This document shows positions 22,746-35,699 of a DNA stretch of 64,000 nt, one piece after another. The notes beneath the pieces were generated by a model. The model was not told the origin of the DNA, searched no databases, and saw only the letters and a list, made by a program, of their open reading frames with translations. Source of the stretch: Taenia hydatigena. Taxonomy: Eukaryota > Platyhelminthes > Cestoda > Cyclophyllidea > Taeniidae. A program made the translations under genes and the position numbers. The stretch's first letter is position 1. Each line of letters opens with the position of its first letter. Location: assembly GCA_036345935.2 (NCBI GenBank), contig JADWOT020001156.1:1-64000 (forward strand), read 5' to 3'.

Positions 22746-23967
22746 CTGATGTTAAGTTTTAACTGGTAGTGTCAGCCGATTCATGCGCAAGACAGTAAAC
22801 TTGTAAACCTAGCGAATTAGCCATGGTACAATGCACCCAATGTTTTTCTCATTTCGGTTTTAAAACATTTATAATAAGAACTCGGCGGTTGACTTACCAC
22901 CGTGGTATACACTCAGGTCTTCGGTTAAACAAAATCACTTTCGATTATGCAGTTGAACATGGAGTGTGCTGTACCGAAAAGGGAAGAAAGCGCGGGTGTT
23001 AATTGCGCCATGACTTTTAATTTGATCTGGAACTAAGTAAAGCTGGGTATCAAATGTTAGCTTACTTCCGTGACCATGAAGCTCAGTTCTTTGTAAAGCA
23101 TTAAACAGGATAAACTGCAATGCAGTGCAAATGATATTAATGTAATCTGCAATCTGCTTTTTAGCTTTTGTGTCAAGGATTCGAGTTTTACTTATGGCTA
23201 ACCCATATTGAAGGAGCCCAATTTGGCAAAGGGGGCTTAAGTAACACAAGTATACAGAACTACGCTGAATTTGTGCACTTAGATGCAGAAGTAATGAAAA
23301 ATACAGCAAAGCGTCTTATTCCATTCAGTAATTGCATGCAGTTGTTTCCTTATCAACTTACAAAATTAATGTTTAGTCGACAATAAAAGCATCAATGTTG
23401 GCACGGAAAATTGTCAATGCGCCTTCCTGTGACCAAAAATAATCTAAGCTGACAATGAGACGCGTTTTGCAATTAATAAAAGCTTCTAGCAAGGGAATAA
23501 AGCAGCATTTCATTCCCTCTATTTTGAGCAAAAGTGATCAGAAATGAGACCTGGCATCCTGCTTTCTTCTGTAATTTGCTTGTGGTATTTCGCGCTTTAA
23601 AATCTAGACGTAGGAAAGCGTGGCGATTATATTGAGGTAGGAAACTCAGAGGAAGCAAGGGCTCAGAGCTCAGTTCATTTTTTCTCGTATTGATCCAAAA
23701 TTGATTAGAATTAGGAACCAACAGCCCGATTCCGTCCGTAAGAGATGACGGCAGCTTTTTTTACAACCGGAAAATTTAAGTGTGGCTAAGAGAATAATCT
23801 ATAAGAACGATCTTCTTCATCGCTTTTGATCCAGAACCAAACAGTTGTAAGGCCCATAACATAACTAACAACCACGCACATGCATTCGAATTCTACTGTC
23901 TTCTACCATTCATCATGCTTCCATTTTATTGTTGGATATATCTTCCAGTTCCTCACCAACTCCTCAG
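22746..23967. other. No recognisable gene
   Basis: Frames at 22935-23309 (minus) and 23168-23386 (plus) overlap on opposite strands and have no motif. No splice-bounded exon is seen. Confidence 0.35.
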
Positions 23968-24150
23968 ACTTGCTTTGCTGTCTATTCACCTTCCTGATAC
24001 AACCGAGGGCACTAATGCAGATGATTCTGCTGCCACTGCTGTCTCCTCTGTGCCTTTCGGTGAGGGCATGAGTTTGGTGACTCGGCTCATTAGTGTGGTA
24101 TCGAGAGTGCAAATACCTGAGGTGGTGGAGACGAGTGATCTAAGGAGATG
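23968..24150 (+). CDS. Candidate internal exon, unknown product
   Basis: A long pyrimidine-rich acceptor (CAGTTCCTCACCAACTCCTCAG) precedes 23968 and a donor (GATG/GTGAGA) follows 24150. The 183-nt exon is fully open in one frame (1 + 60 codons + 2). The peptide runs from an acidic, low-complexity start (DTTEGTNADDSAATA) into a helical stretch (SLVTRLISVVSRVQIPEVVE). No family is recognised. I found no matching neighbour exon, so the gene's extent is unknown. Confidence 0.45.
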
Positions 24151-26646
24151 GTGAGAACTGGACCACAGGCGGTTCATTTATTCGTTTTCTTTGCAAATCA
24201 AAAGTGGAGGACTTTGACAAGTCTGCCTTGTACGAATTGCAAGTCTTCTTCTTTCTACTTCAAGTGCTGATCGGATTTAGGCTATCTGACTGATTCATAG
24301 TCACTGGAATTCCGTTGCAATGCTTGTTTTATTTGCATTTTCAAGCAAGCCGAAAGACATTAAAGACTCATTAGTCGGCTACCACTTATTTGAAACTTTA
24401 CTTTCTCATTGCTAATATTATGCGCCATGAATTATAACACGGCACCCAAAGGACCACTCTCTGGATGTTAATCTTCCACAAAGGTGATCCGTATGTGCTA
24501 CTATTTCGCAATATCAGGATCGCTGCCTAATTTTTGAATACGGACGATTGTGCTCTGCTATAAACTTGTGTATATAAGACCCAGCCAAGCGACTCATATC
24601 GTATGGACTTCCCAGCTCTCGGCTGGACATTTCGAGTGACGTTCGTTTCGACTTTGCGACGTTATCACCATACAAACTACTGCCATAGACTCATTCCTTT
24701 TTGTTAACTTTTAACCGGATTTAAATAGCTAGCATTTAGTAATATTTTGCAGCCTAGTACCTAGACCTTTGTTTCTGTCAAGTCGAAAAAAGCTCGATAA
24801 TACAACAATGATATGAGCAGTCACTTGTAAAGACTTGAAAACACACGCGGTAGTATCGATACGGTAATCACTGGCTAAAGCTGAGTAAAGTTTAAAATTG
24901 ATTTTAAATTAAGCCGAAAGTCAGCTTTTTGTCTAGTCTATGCACGGTATTTAGTAACGGTGCAACGGACAGTAGTAAAGCGTACCCCTTGTGACCAAAC
25001 GGCAAAATGAGTTTAATTTTTGGCGATTTCAGATTAGTTAAAGGGCCCTACATTTAAACGGTTGCTCGTATCGAATAAAATCGAAACACACATTCGTTTA
25101 GTTTGTCTCAATCTAGATCAATGCGCCAAGGGTAGCCAAAAGCAATGCGTGGCGTGAGTAGCGATGCAGCAGTTGGTTCATACCTTCCCCAGCATTTAGG
25201 CAAATGTGATGAGGATGGACCGCATGACTTCCAATTAGATGTCAGGACTGGAAATTCTTGAACACTTTATTCCCACATCTCCTGCTTAAGCGTGTAAGCA
25301 TTTTTCTAAATGGTCGCCTGACCGAATAGCCTGTGGTCAGATATTACCTGTTTTTTTCACAGTCAATGGGTGAATAAGCTTTTCATTATCGGTTATTACT
25401 GAACCACCTGCACTGGTCACCACACGAGTTTGAAGCACTCCTTACTCCATATCTAAGAGACTATGTTTTGTGCGGTAGTAGACGCTGATTTTTACGGTGA
25501 TTCAGCCACGTACAGAAGACCAACGAAGCTCATAGCTGATATCTATCTGCTTAATAGAAGTTGATGAAATGCGAATATGTTTAGGAAAAGACCTCTCGAA
25601 AATAGCGAGGGTTAGTGAATCATTACAGAATACTTGCCCACAGAGAAGACGACGTGACTTGCCTAAATAATATGTGGCAGTGGCGTCTGTGTGGTTTCGC
25701 GAAGCACGTCAGTAGCATTTCCTACACGTTCACATTCTCTAGTTGGCTAACGATTGATAATCGATTAATTTTTATTAGACATGTAACATTTCCGTCTCTA
25801 TATACTAGTCCTTAAGTGAAAGTGCTTGACACCATCCGGCGGTTTTGCAGGCAGGCGCTTCTGCTCCACCGCATAGGTTGGACTTGTCTTTACTTCTCGG
25901 ATGTCACCTCCTCATCATGCATCAAACAACTTTGCTAAGGCTTTGCGACTGAGGTCTATCTCATTGGATTATTAAAATGTGAGGCAGTGATAATGCTTTG
26001 CTGCGGCGTTTTGAGCAATTTAACGCACCTTCTCTCTAGCATTAAGTCATTAATTTTAGCCAACATTAGATAGTCTTCTTTCAAATACGTCCAAGAATGT
26101 TCGCTCGTTCTGCACTTTATTAAAGCGATGACCAAATTGGTTATTCTTTACAATTAATTAAATCCCTTGATAGCAAATAAAATTCAAAAGCACAATCTAA
26201 TCGTTTTCCTCCCATCCCTATTTCATGTTGCTGCATCGTTTTGAATGGTTTGATGCTGGTTAGTAGCGCCATTCATCTCAATTCTTTTAAGGTGATTTTC
26301 GGTGCAGACTAAATGTCACTTCTAAAGTGGGTGTTCAGGAATGCATTCTTGGTGTTTAGGGCCATCTATCCCATTACTTCTTTGACATCCCCTAAACCCT
26401 AAGCCCAACCGTAACTCTTCCCCACTCATGCACTCAGAAGTGGCGTAACATTAAAAGAATGGATGGCTTTTCTTGCACTGTCTGCATTTCCAGCCTAATT
26501 AAACGTAACCAGAGGCCTCCAACTTGTCCTCAGAATGTTCTTTCTATGATAAAGGTAATCGATTAAGTAGACTTAGCCATTGGATTTAATTAATCAGCTA
26601 GTGTAATTTCACAAATGCATACTTCGTCTCTTTTAAGTAGAAATGA
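24151..26646. other. No firm gene; TATA-like site at 24570-24578
   Basis: TGTATATAAGAC at about 24569-24580 resembles a core-promoter TATA box, but no downstream ORF supports it. A plus-strand frame at 25615-25815 has an acceptor-like start and no motif. Confidence 0.3.
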
Positions 26647-26719
26647 ATCCTGGTGGCCTAATGGATAAAGCGTTGGTTTCCGGAGCCGGAGACTGCGGGT
26701 TCGAGTCCCGCTCAGGATA
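26647..26719 (+). tRNA. tRNA-Arg (anticodon CCG)
   Basis: A 73-nt cloverleaf can be drawn. The acceptor stem ATCCTGG pairs with TCAGGAT (one G-T pair). The D arm is GCCT...AAGC with one C-A mismatch. The anticodon arm is TTGGT-TTCCGGA-GCCGG and gives CCG, which reads CGG (Arg). The T arm GCGGG/CCCGC encloses the canonical TTCGAGT loop. The discriminator is A. A-box (TGGCCTAATGGATAAAGC) and B-box (GGTTCGAGTCC) are present. No intron is seen and CCA is not encoded, as expected in eukaryotes. Downstream T runs are short (TTT), so termination may be weak. The D-stem mismatch leaves open a slightly decayed copy. Confidence 0.85.
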
Positions 26720-27232
26720 AATCTGTTTATTCTTAAAAGGATATTACTTGTTGCTCGAGAGCAAAACGCAGTTTTCAATAACTCATGCCTGCACTGACAT
26801 GAGGGCACTTAAATACGCGACTGTTGCTCTTCAGCGCCTCATCCACACGTAAAATTAGGGAACGGCACAGATTGTCAGAAGCTCTGTCGCACGATTTCAA
26901 GCAATTAGGCTTCCATCATTTGGGTTACTTAGAGCGACGGCTCATCGATTCGCTTACACTCCATTTCACATAATTCTTGCCTACGGCCAAATGTTGTTGG
27001 GCATAGTTTTAAATATATCAAAGTAAAGTTCCTTGAAATACCCGATACATTAGGACGTCTTCTTTGGTAAGCATCTTCTCGTTCTTTACAGAAAAAGAAC
27101 TAGGTTTAACTAAGAGCTCATCACTTGGGACGCATAACGAGGAATCAACTTAAGCGCCGTGGATTTCAGCAGGAAGCCTGTGTCACCCAAAGTTTTGGCC
27201 AGTCACACGAGGACAACTGCTCTGCGTTGTAA
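26720..27232. other. No recognisable gene
   Basis: This is the downstream flank of the tRNA gene. No ORF or repeat stands out. Confidence 0.4.
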
Positions 27233-27673
27233 TCACATGTCCGGTTGAGGGTTGATCTAGGAGGTTCCTCTGCCTACCCATTATATTCGTCTCGCCTTTC
27301 ACTTGGCTATAATGGGTACCTGCACATGAAAGTTGGGCTCAGTACCATTCAGAAACATTATCCCATGCTTTGTACGTTTGGAATACGTGCATCAAGGTTG
27401 ATAGATTGCAATTTTAAGCTGCACCTAATGTGAACATACATTAATGTGCATATGAATGCATACATAAGTGAAAGCATGCCCCGTTGCTTTATTGAAATCC
27501 TCCTCAGAATCAGCAATGCTGTTGGTTATGCTGCTATACAACTTTTAAGAGGTCTGTTCAAAAGCAAAATCTATTTGACACAAACGAAATTTTATAAGCA
27601 GCTAACTGTAGACTCAACCTTTCGCCCTACTGACGTAAACGTGTCTGAAACTGACTCTAATTCCACAAAATAA
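27233..27673 (+). pseudogene. Unrecognised ORF with one in-frame stop
   Basis: One plus frame stays open from 27233 to 27673 except for a single TGA at 27431-27433. Together it spans about 145 codons. The second half includes ISNAVGYAAIQLLRGLFK and ends in a Ser/Asp/Thr-rich tail. The context is moderate GC. It could be two exons, a young pseudogene or chance; no family is recognised. Confidence 0.25.
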
Positions 27674-30050
27674 TATGTAAGATTAACGACTCTCTAGTTG
27701 AAGGAAAATTCAGGACCAAATTAACGGTTCTGCCCAATCATCCATCTATCAATCGATTTATCCATCCGATTCCTCCTTAGTTAATAACTTCTAACTTATG
27801 CAAGACTTATAATGCTGGCGATGCTTGAAGACAAACGGATTTGAACGTAAGTCCACAACATATGCGGGTGAAGATTCCAATCAAATATGAGAGCTACGGA
27901 TGACCAAAGAAGGCTTGAATAGTATTGTTTACCATTCAGGCAGGTGTTTTTTCTGCATCTCATCAACCAAACCTAACGCCAGCTGGAGGATTGCAAAGAC
28001 GCAACGCTGTAAGCGTTCGCCTTCACTGCAGTTCTCAGTCTCATGCATGGAGTGATAAATGAATCACACCATATTGAATTGGGCAGTAAGCTTTATGATG
28101 CAAGAGTGCAAAACCTGTTGGCGCACCAACGACCTTACAGCGATGAAGGGGCATTAATCAGATTCTTTACAACTGAAAATTAGCGTGTAACAGCAATTTT
28201 TTCGGAAGCGAAGCAATTATGTCTATTTGCGCAAATCATTCTAACGCACCACCTGCTGTTGGAGGCATGCAAATTACCCAGAAATATATCAAATCACCAC
28301 ATAAACAGGCCTAAATAACATCTCGGACTAGAAACAAAGCATTAATTTATTATTCGAGCATTTTTGGGTCTAAGTTATTTTGCATCTCTCCCCATCCATG
28401 CTTAGACCTTTCAGTTTCAGTTCAGCGACGCGCTGGGGGGCAAAAATGTGGAGTAGAAATTCACGCTAAACAATCACTGCATCATCCGCTTACGGTCTCC
28501 TCGAAACTATTTTGTGGTTTTCTAAATAGTCATTGCAAAAGCAGGAATATAACCTCTGATCCGTCTAAAATGGTTCAACTGTTCTCAAGTGGCAAACCCA
28601 CCGATTCGATATGCATGGTGACTACTTTCTTGCACTTCTTTATTTTGTGCCTTCGTAATGGTTTGCAATTTGCTCCAGAAAACTAATGCAGCTTCGAGGG
28701 AATCAGTAAGGACAAACAAGGAAAGCATTGCAATGCACTGATTTTGATTTGGAAAAACCAAGATAAAATGAAATACCTTAAAGAGACACCTCTGCATCAT
28801 TATTAAATCCTAATTTTGTGGCCACGTATGCGGCTCGCAATACACGCCTGACCCTTAGTGTCCTCAAAGAAAATCTGGGCCAGCAACGGATGGCATTGAG
28901 TTGATTGTCCTTACTCTAAGGAGTCACTACGAAACTTCTCAAGGCACTCAAATTCAACTAGACCTGATGATGTGATATTACGCTCAATTTAGAATGCGTG
29001 TGACTTTCCTATCCAGGATGCTATTTAACCCAAAATGCTCTTCTTAAATGCGATTCATCTTGTGTCCTAGTCAGAACTATACCATTCGCCCCACCAATTA
29101 AACCTATGTGCGCCACTTTATTAACCACAACGAAGGAGATCTTAGAGCCAGAGTAATGACAATTTGCTTAAGAATCTCCGCGGGATTGTCTATAAATGGA
29201 AGACTGTAGCTAGAGACCCATCTTGATATGGCATGACAAACATTGAGTGCTGACACAGATTTGCTAGATATGAGTCTAAATTGAGCAGCTGTGCTTCTGT
29301 TAAACAAAATGCTGTTACATCACATTGTGTAGTGTTTGCGGCTCAAAATGGTCATTAATTCGTGCCATTTTGGGTCAAACAAGATCATACGTTCATCACC
29401 ATAGCGAATTTTGCAATCGAGTTGCATGACATTCACAGCTAAGTCTGTACATGTTACCTCAGCAATGGTAGGTGTAAGAAACAACAGTCACCTTTGCCCG
29501 TAAAAGGCCTTATTATATCGTAAGCTGTTCATTTGCGTCTAGGTATAGTTGGTTTTTTGTAAGTACTTCCCTCTGTTTGTGTCAATTCGACGAAACACAG
29601 ATTGATTTCTGTAAGATAATCTAGACAAGCGCCAGGTTAAGTCTAGAGCCAACTGAACTTTGCATCTCCTACTGCTTTTAGTAAATGATGACAAAGTGAA
29701 AGGACTAGACAGCTGGATTTGCAATCGCTGATGATTCATTGCTATCACTGCATTCAGAGGTAAACAACGTTCACCTTAAATGTCGCAGAATTGATGTCTG
29801 ATGGAAATATAAACTCAACTTAAAGCATAAAACTTAGCGAAAAGACGCTTAAGTGGGCCATAAATTGAGTGTTTGACAGTATTGCCTGTATTCGAATGAG
29901 GTATATTTAAAGCCATGACTTGGTGTGCTACCGGGACTCACAACTTAATGGCGATGCCGTTGCTAATTTATCGGCAACTGAATGCACGTAAGGGAAGTGC
30001 GAAATTCATGGATGGACGCATGCTTCAATGAGTCGACTGGAGCATCGAAT
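27674..30050. other. No recognisable gene
   Basis: Short minus-strand frames (28585-28800, 29104-29307, 29539-29748) show no motif and only weak splice-like ends. Confidence 0.4.
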
Positions 30051-30329
30051 TCATCCAATCCAGATATTTTCCCGAAGATTACAAAGATCATTCAAATCAA
30101 GTCGACCGCATTTATTGAACGTAAGGTTATAAAAATATTTAGATGATGATAAGGGTAACTCATCGTGACGCGGAATTGATTGGAAAAATTTCGGGGATGG
30201 GATAGAAGTCTTTTGGCGGTACTTTGCATCAAAGAGAGAAAAAACAGCACCTGTCATGGGCACGGGCAGAACGCTAGTCGGAGTTCGAGAGGTAACGCAG
30301 ATGTACAACATTGTATAACGTATGCGCAT
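30051..30329 (-). CDS. Unrecognised ORF
   Basis: A minus-strand frame of 92 codons ends in TGA at its low-coordinate side. Its composition is plausible (RTPTSVLPVPMTGAVFSLFD, then NKCGRLDLNDLCNLRENIW), but there is no recognised domain and no clear acceptor. Confidence 0.2.
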   Translation of the reverse strand: MRIRYTMLYICVTSRTPTSVLPVPMTGAVFSLFDAKYRQKTSIPSPKFFQSIPRHDELPLSSSKYFYNLTFNKCGRLDLNDLCNLRENIWIG

Positions 30330-33300
30330 CGCTCTTAAATGTACCTCGGTACACTTTCTATGCGAAATTTTTGTGCGATTAATCGTACCCTGTAAAGTTG
30401 AGTTAGACAGAAAGGTAAATATTAATGAAACCAGAATAGGTGTGCCTTAAGAAAGGGATAAGAGTGAAGCTATAAAATGCCTCATGCGATGGCTATATTC
30501 TAAAAAAATATTAATTGATCAACCATAAAAGCAAAACTCTTAGAATGGGATAATTGAAAGAAAATTAAGAAGTTGCTCAACCACAACGCTGATAATTTTA
30601 CATTATTAAGTAAGTCGACACCCCGGGAACTCCACCGTTGTCAAACTTGAAGCATGCGAAGGCTTCATTAAGAATTTATACGCAGCTGAAAAGACAACCA
30701 TCAGCAGGATATTTTTCATCGGTTTTTTGGTATCAAAAGAAGGGTCATGAATTCTCGCGGCATGAAAGAATCACAAAAAAGCATCCACTGCAATTATTTA
30801 CAAACTTCCTCAACCAGACTTATGTTGGCAAAACTTGATGCTTAATGGATCACTTGCCTACATTAGCAATGATTTGGCCTTATTCACCTCCATTTTTGGT
30901 CCCACACTTGTAGTCTGGCACATGTGTCAGACACTGGTGCTGGGAAGCGAAGGCTATCATTTATAGCTTACAGAAGTACTATCGAAAAAATGTGCGAAAA
31001 ACAATCGAGGCCCTCTTACAACCATTCTCATCAGCGATTTAGTGGACAAGGTCCTGCGTAGTCTTGGCGACTAAAATGTTTTAATTTTAACCGAGTTACC
31101 GCCTTGACTCGCTTCATGTGAAAAACAGAACAAAAGTAGAAGGAGAATTATTTTTTTTAATTCAAGGCTGTAATTTTCCAATTTCTGGAATGCTAACACT
31201 TTGAGCGGTCTGTAGGCCATCACATGCGAAACAAATCTTGATGGTGTTAATGTGGGGGCGCATTTGGTGTGCAAACGCTTTGAGGTGGAAGGGGTAGAGG
31301 AAGTGACCAAAACAGGAACTACCTAGTGGTCTTTAGGGCTTTGTCTTGTCTGAACTATTCATGCATTCAGTTGATGCTTGTTTGTTTCGCCATTCTAACT
31401 TTTATCTATCATTGGGGTTAAGCATTTTTGATGCATTAATATGGACCAGTACATAGGAGCAGGAGCCGCAAGGCAAGCAATCTGTCATTCTGCTTAGCGG
31501 CATGGGGTCTTTTTGAATATAGGGCATCGGTTATTAAATGGCGGACAATGATAGGCAAATCCAATAAATCACCTTCAAATGGCTTAATTAAATGTAGCAC
31601 ATTTGGACTGACGATGAGCTTAGAGAAGTGTGGATTTCAGCTAAACTCAGTTCGCAAGACAGACAAAATCAAATCGCTTTCTCAACGTTCAACCGAGCAA
31701 GCCCATGCTCATAAGCGTAAGTCGTAAAAAGTCCCTGAAATGTAGAGTAGAGGCGAATTTTGAATATCTGTGCTAGATACTAACAGACGACCAGGCAGTT
31801 GTCAAAAGAATGAGGTCAAGTCATCGGCGGTACTCAATGATGCGTCTATCCATCAGTTGGGACTAAACACGTCACAGCTGTTTTATTGGTTATCTAACAA
31901 CTTTTTCTGCTATGTAGCGGTTGCGAGTCATTCCGCGTCTGTAGGTGTAAGCGCCTTCAGTTTTGATGATCAGACTAGTGCGTTCTGGGTGCAACAAGAT
32001 ATGAGTTCGTAACCGGCTTACTTAGATAATTGCCTAACAGAAGAGCTGCCAGTAAATTAAAGACTGCATTCATTTTAACTTTCGTCCCCTTCTCCTTCAT
32101 ATTACTCCATGTTACTAATGTCACTGTTCTGGACACTGCTTATTCTAAACACGGAGTAGCTGAGTTTTATCATGTCCGTTTTTATTTGAATTCAGAAAGA
32201 AGTCAATTAAATCCATGTTTGCAGGTCCTTAGGCGCTTCCAATTCTATTAGCAACGTCTTAATTCATGCGAATCGTACACCGACAAGCTAATTCAAGGGG
32301 TTTTATTCGGCTATCATAACCTGTAAATTGTCAAGTAGGAGGCGCAACTACAAATGAAATTAAATCAGAAGGCTTGTTTTATAAATAATACGCAGTAACT
32401 GTGTTAATGGCTAATAATCGAGATTCTAAAGGGACGCATTACCATCCAAATCACCATTGGGGCGTTCCAATTCATCCTGGCGACTGCTCATTAGTCACCA
32501 ATTAGGTCGTTACAGCTAACAAATCCAGAAAAATCAGTAATTGTCCAATTTGGTGCAAATGCATGCTTAAGCGTTCGCTTGCATTCGCTGCGCGATAAAC
32601 GCAAATGCTCCAATTTTGAACCCGTCTGAATAGTTAAAAAGCCGACAATATCAATCAACTGCGTGCAGATTGGCAAAAATCGTTCGATTACTACTTTTAG
32701 CAGAGCTACGATTTGTTCTGCCATTAAAAAGTCCAATCACTACGGTTGCTCTGATTTGATTAGGCCTGGAGAAATTCAGAGGGAATGAACCAGACTTCGT
32801 AAAAGGACGCCAATATTGGCGGCCCTCAAGGCATTTTCGCGCAGAAAGCCTTATGCATGTACAATAAGATGCTTTCCTAGCATGCAAATAATGCTGTTCA
32901 TGACCCGTCGACATTTTAGCAAAAGCACATGCTAGCTGCCATAAATCGGCATAATCTCCTGATTTCCATGCGCCAATGAAAAATAAAATGCATTGCACTG
33001 CCCAGTAAAGTAGCGCAGTTCAATAGCTCATTTAGAGGTATTGAACAAGGAAGTCTCAATCCATTCAAGCAGAAGGTCGCCAATTGAGATAATACTCATT
33101 TTGTGAGATCTACCCCTATTTCAAGCATTTTAATATATTTGTATAAATTTTATTAAATCCACGCCAATTTGATGTCAAATGAAATGTATCAAATTATGCG
33201 TAACCTACGATATGGCGTACAAACTCTTTTTGGACTTCCCAACATCAATTGCATTGCCCCAAATGAGCCTCATGCTTGGAGGTTGTAAGTAAAATGCTTA

Positions 33301-33409
33301 AATGGAGTCAAGCTAATGGAAACACCTCTCCCTCGTTCATAATGATTAAAACACACTTCGTTTAGAGCTTCTAACACAACTGTTATTCAGCAATTCCTAA
33401 AAAGGGAGT
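30330..33409. other. No recognisable gene
   Basis: The longest frame, 32651-32998 (minus, 115 codons), overlaps another open minus frame and lacks motifs. I see no paired splice sites. Confidence 0.4.
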
Positions 33410-34020
33410 TTCCATAGGTGGTGTCTCTTTTGGAAAGGATCGAAGTGTGTTCCTTCCATGCTCGAGTCTTCACGCAGAGAGCAGCAACGAACCGCACAAC
33501 CAGTGGAAACACCATTGCGAGAGTGGAGAAGCTTCGAAGGGATGCCCAAGGGCTCCCCATTGACAAAAACTATGCATCCGAGCGAACCCGATTAGAGTCC
33601 GTCACAGGCTTTAACACACCGGAGTGCAATGCTGAGCCTCCACCTGGGGTCAGAGCCTTGCTGATCACCCTGAACCCGGCGCCAGATAAGTTTGGTGCGC
33701 TGCTACCCACAGCAAACCCCCTCTGAGACCACAGCTTGCGCCTTCTACCTCACTTTGCCAAGACTGAGCAACACCTCACACTTCCGCTGCATTGCGCGTT
33801 CCTACACTCATGCACTTGCTCCTTCATCATCATCATCTGCATCTTCCCTCCTTCTTTTCACGCACCTACCCGCTGTCTGCGCAAACCTACTTTCCCACTT
33901 CAGCAGTACCTTCTGTCTCGCCTCCTGTGTGTCTCGCTTGTCAAGTGCCACGTCGTGTTGAAGTGCCTGTAGCAAGGCGATGTATGGAGAATGATAAAAA
34001 CGCGTTCCATTTTCTTACCT
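33410..34020 (+). other. GC-rich island with an unrecognised ORF at 33418-33726
   Basis: GC content rises sharply over about 33.4-34.5 kb. The plus-strand ORF at 33418-33726 (102 codons, ending in TGA) includes RDAQGLPIDKNYASERTRLE and ECNAEPPPGVRALLITLNPA, a coding-like composition. Downstream plus frames to 34031 are Ser/Leu/His-rich and probably not coding. The island may be an inserted mobile element; no terminal repeats were found by eye. Confidence 0.3.
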
Positions 34021-34123
34021 ATCAAGAATAGGGGCCGATACACAATTCCCTACTGTCAAATTCAAGCAGCAAGCAGCAAGAGCACATTTTAGTCCAGTGG
34101 CATTCGTGTTGAATGCCGCTTAC

Positions 34124-34295
34124 CTCCTGCGCATTGAGCACTACGCAGCACTGTGGTGTATGGTCTAGTGCGGTGTGGCATGGTGTGATGTGGTGCGGTA
34201 CGGGAGAGTCTCGGCAACAGTGAGTGGGTGCCACAGCACGTAGAAGTAGACTTGTGTCCGAAGAAGAGTGGCAAGGAGTGAGACATTGCAGCCAC
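34124..34295 (-). CDS. Candidate exon in the GC-rich island
   Basis: An acceptor (CCTTATACCCAG) above 34295 and a strong donor (CAGGAG/GTAAGC) below 34124 bound 172 nt. Two frames are open throughout, so the frame is undecided. An unspliced minus-strand reading continues open up to 34518. The products are Cys/His/Thr-rich or Ser-rich and unrecognised. Confidence 0.3.
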
Positions 34296-34518
34296 CTGGG
34301 TATAAGGCAGGAAGTTTCCATTTGTAGTCAAACTCTGCATTAAGTAGGATTTGGACTAGTATGGAGCCCTCCCCTCTGTCTATATGTGAAAATCCCATAT
34401 CAGCAGTCACGCAGACTGACGACCTCGCTTTAAGCCAAAGTGTCTGACGCGGTGGTGGTCTTGATAAGGGGCGTAGGTTAATGGTGGGCTCGGTTGATAA
34501 CTCCGCATCAATTACCAT

Positions 34519-35699
34519 GCTTTCACGCAGGATGGCTCAGGGTCATTTCGCAACAAAGTACTTCAAAAATTGAAACCTTCTATTATTTTTTGCTTGTCAG
34601 ACAAGTCGTGTTACCTAAATGATGCATACGGAAAAAGGCATTTTGAGACGCAAAATTGGGTGGGACGATTTCAAACGATGATAAATACACCTTGATAAAC
34701 TATCCGCAAGAGCGTCATATGGAGTGAACTTCTTATCACTAGTTTCTCTTCGAATACTAGAGCCTCTGTAAAATGGAAATGGCATTGGCTGCTGTCTACA
34801 AATCAAATTTACTGACATGAGGCCAAATTGAGCTCGTTCATCAAAGCTGTATTTGAGGTGGTTGGAAAAACGCTTAAGGCGCTTCCCAGCTTTACACAAA
34901 ATAATGATGTCATGGAGTAAACAGTAAATGCCATGCTATTTCATTTCTACTCACCCTACTTGGGTTTCCTATTAAAGGGTTGCTAAAATGTAATTGCATC
35001 GCATACCCTGTATTCTAGTCAAAGCCATTTCAAAGTGATGCACCATTTGCTCTGAAAGGATGCACAAGTATTCGCCTATTAGGCTGCGACTGACAGAAAA
35101 CGCCATAGCATGGAAGCCGCGACTATTGCTTTGCTAATTTAGCTCAGGTACAAGCATTTTAGATTGATAATTAATAATTTTAAAGTAGTTTGAACAAATT
35201 TTTACTGGCCTACTTAATAGCTTGTTGTTTTGAGTCTCAATTGATGCAGCGAAAACGATTATTCTCACTTCCAATTCGCCACATCAAAAGTCGGCGAGCT
35301 TAGGTGGAGTGCCGAGGCACCTGTTTAAAGGCACTACTGCAACGCATTGGTGCAGCCTAACCAGCTGGAGTATTTTTGACACTTAAACTATTTTGCAAAT
35401 AGACGGGTATGCAGTGCGAAATCCAATGCTCCGATGAAATTAGCTGAAATGCTAAATTCTGCGCAACCAAGAGGGTACTCTACCGTCATGCTTCAGGCTA
35501 GCATTTACGAATTTAAAGTGATCATTTGATTAACTGTGATTTGAGGACCATGGCGATTCAAAGTGAAGCCGCTATTGTCGTCCAGTGAAGGGATGCATAA
35601 GTCTATCCAGACATGCAGGTGTCATCGCGACCATTATTGCAAGCAAATAGATGCCTGTTTATCACTTTCTACCCTGAAACTTCCAGGTTCGTAAATCGA
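34519..35699. other. No firm gene
   Basis: The minus-strand ORF at 34615-34899 (94 codons) has no motif. The rest is AT-rich with no supported exon. Confidence 0.35.

Noticed and set aside
24569..24580. Core promoter TATA box
   Set aside because: No gene, initiator context or downstream ORF supports it in AT-rich DNA.
32491..32998. Two overlapping minus-strand ORFs up to 115 codons
   Set aside because: There are no splice sites, motif or composition shift; they overlap each other in different frames.
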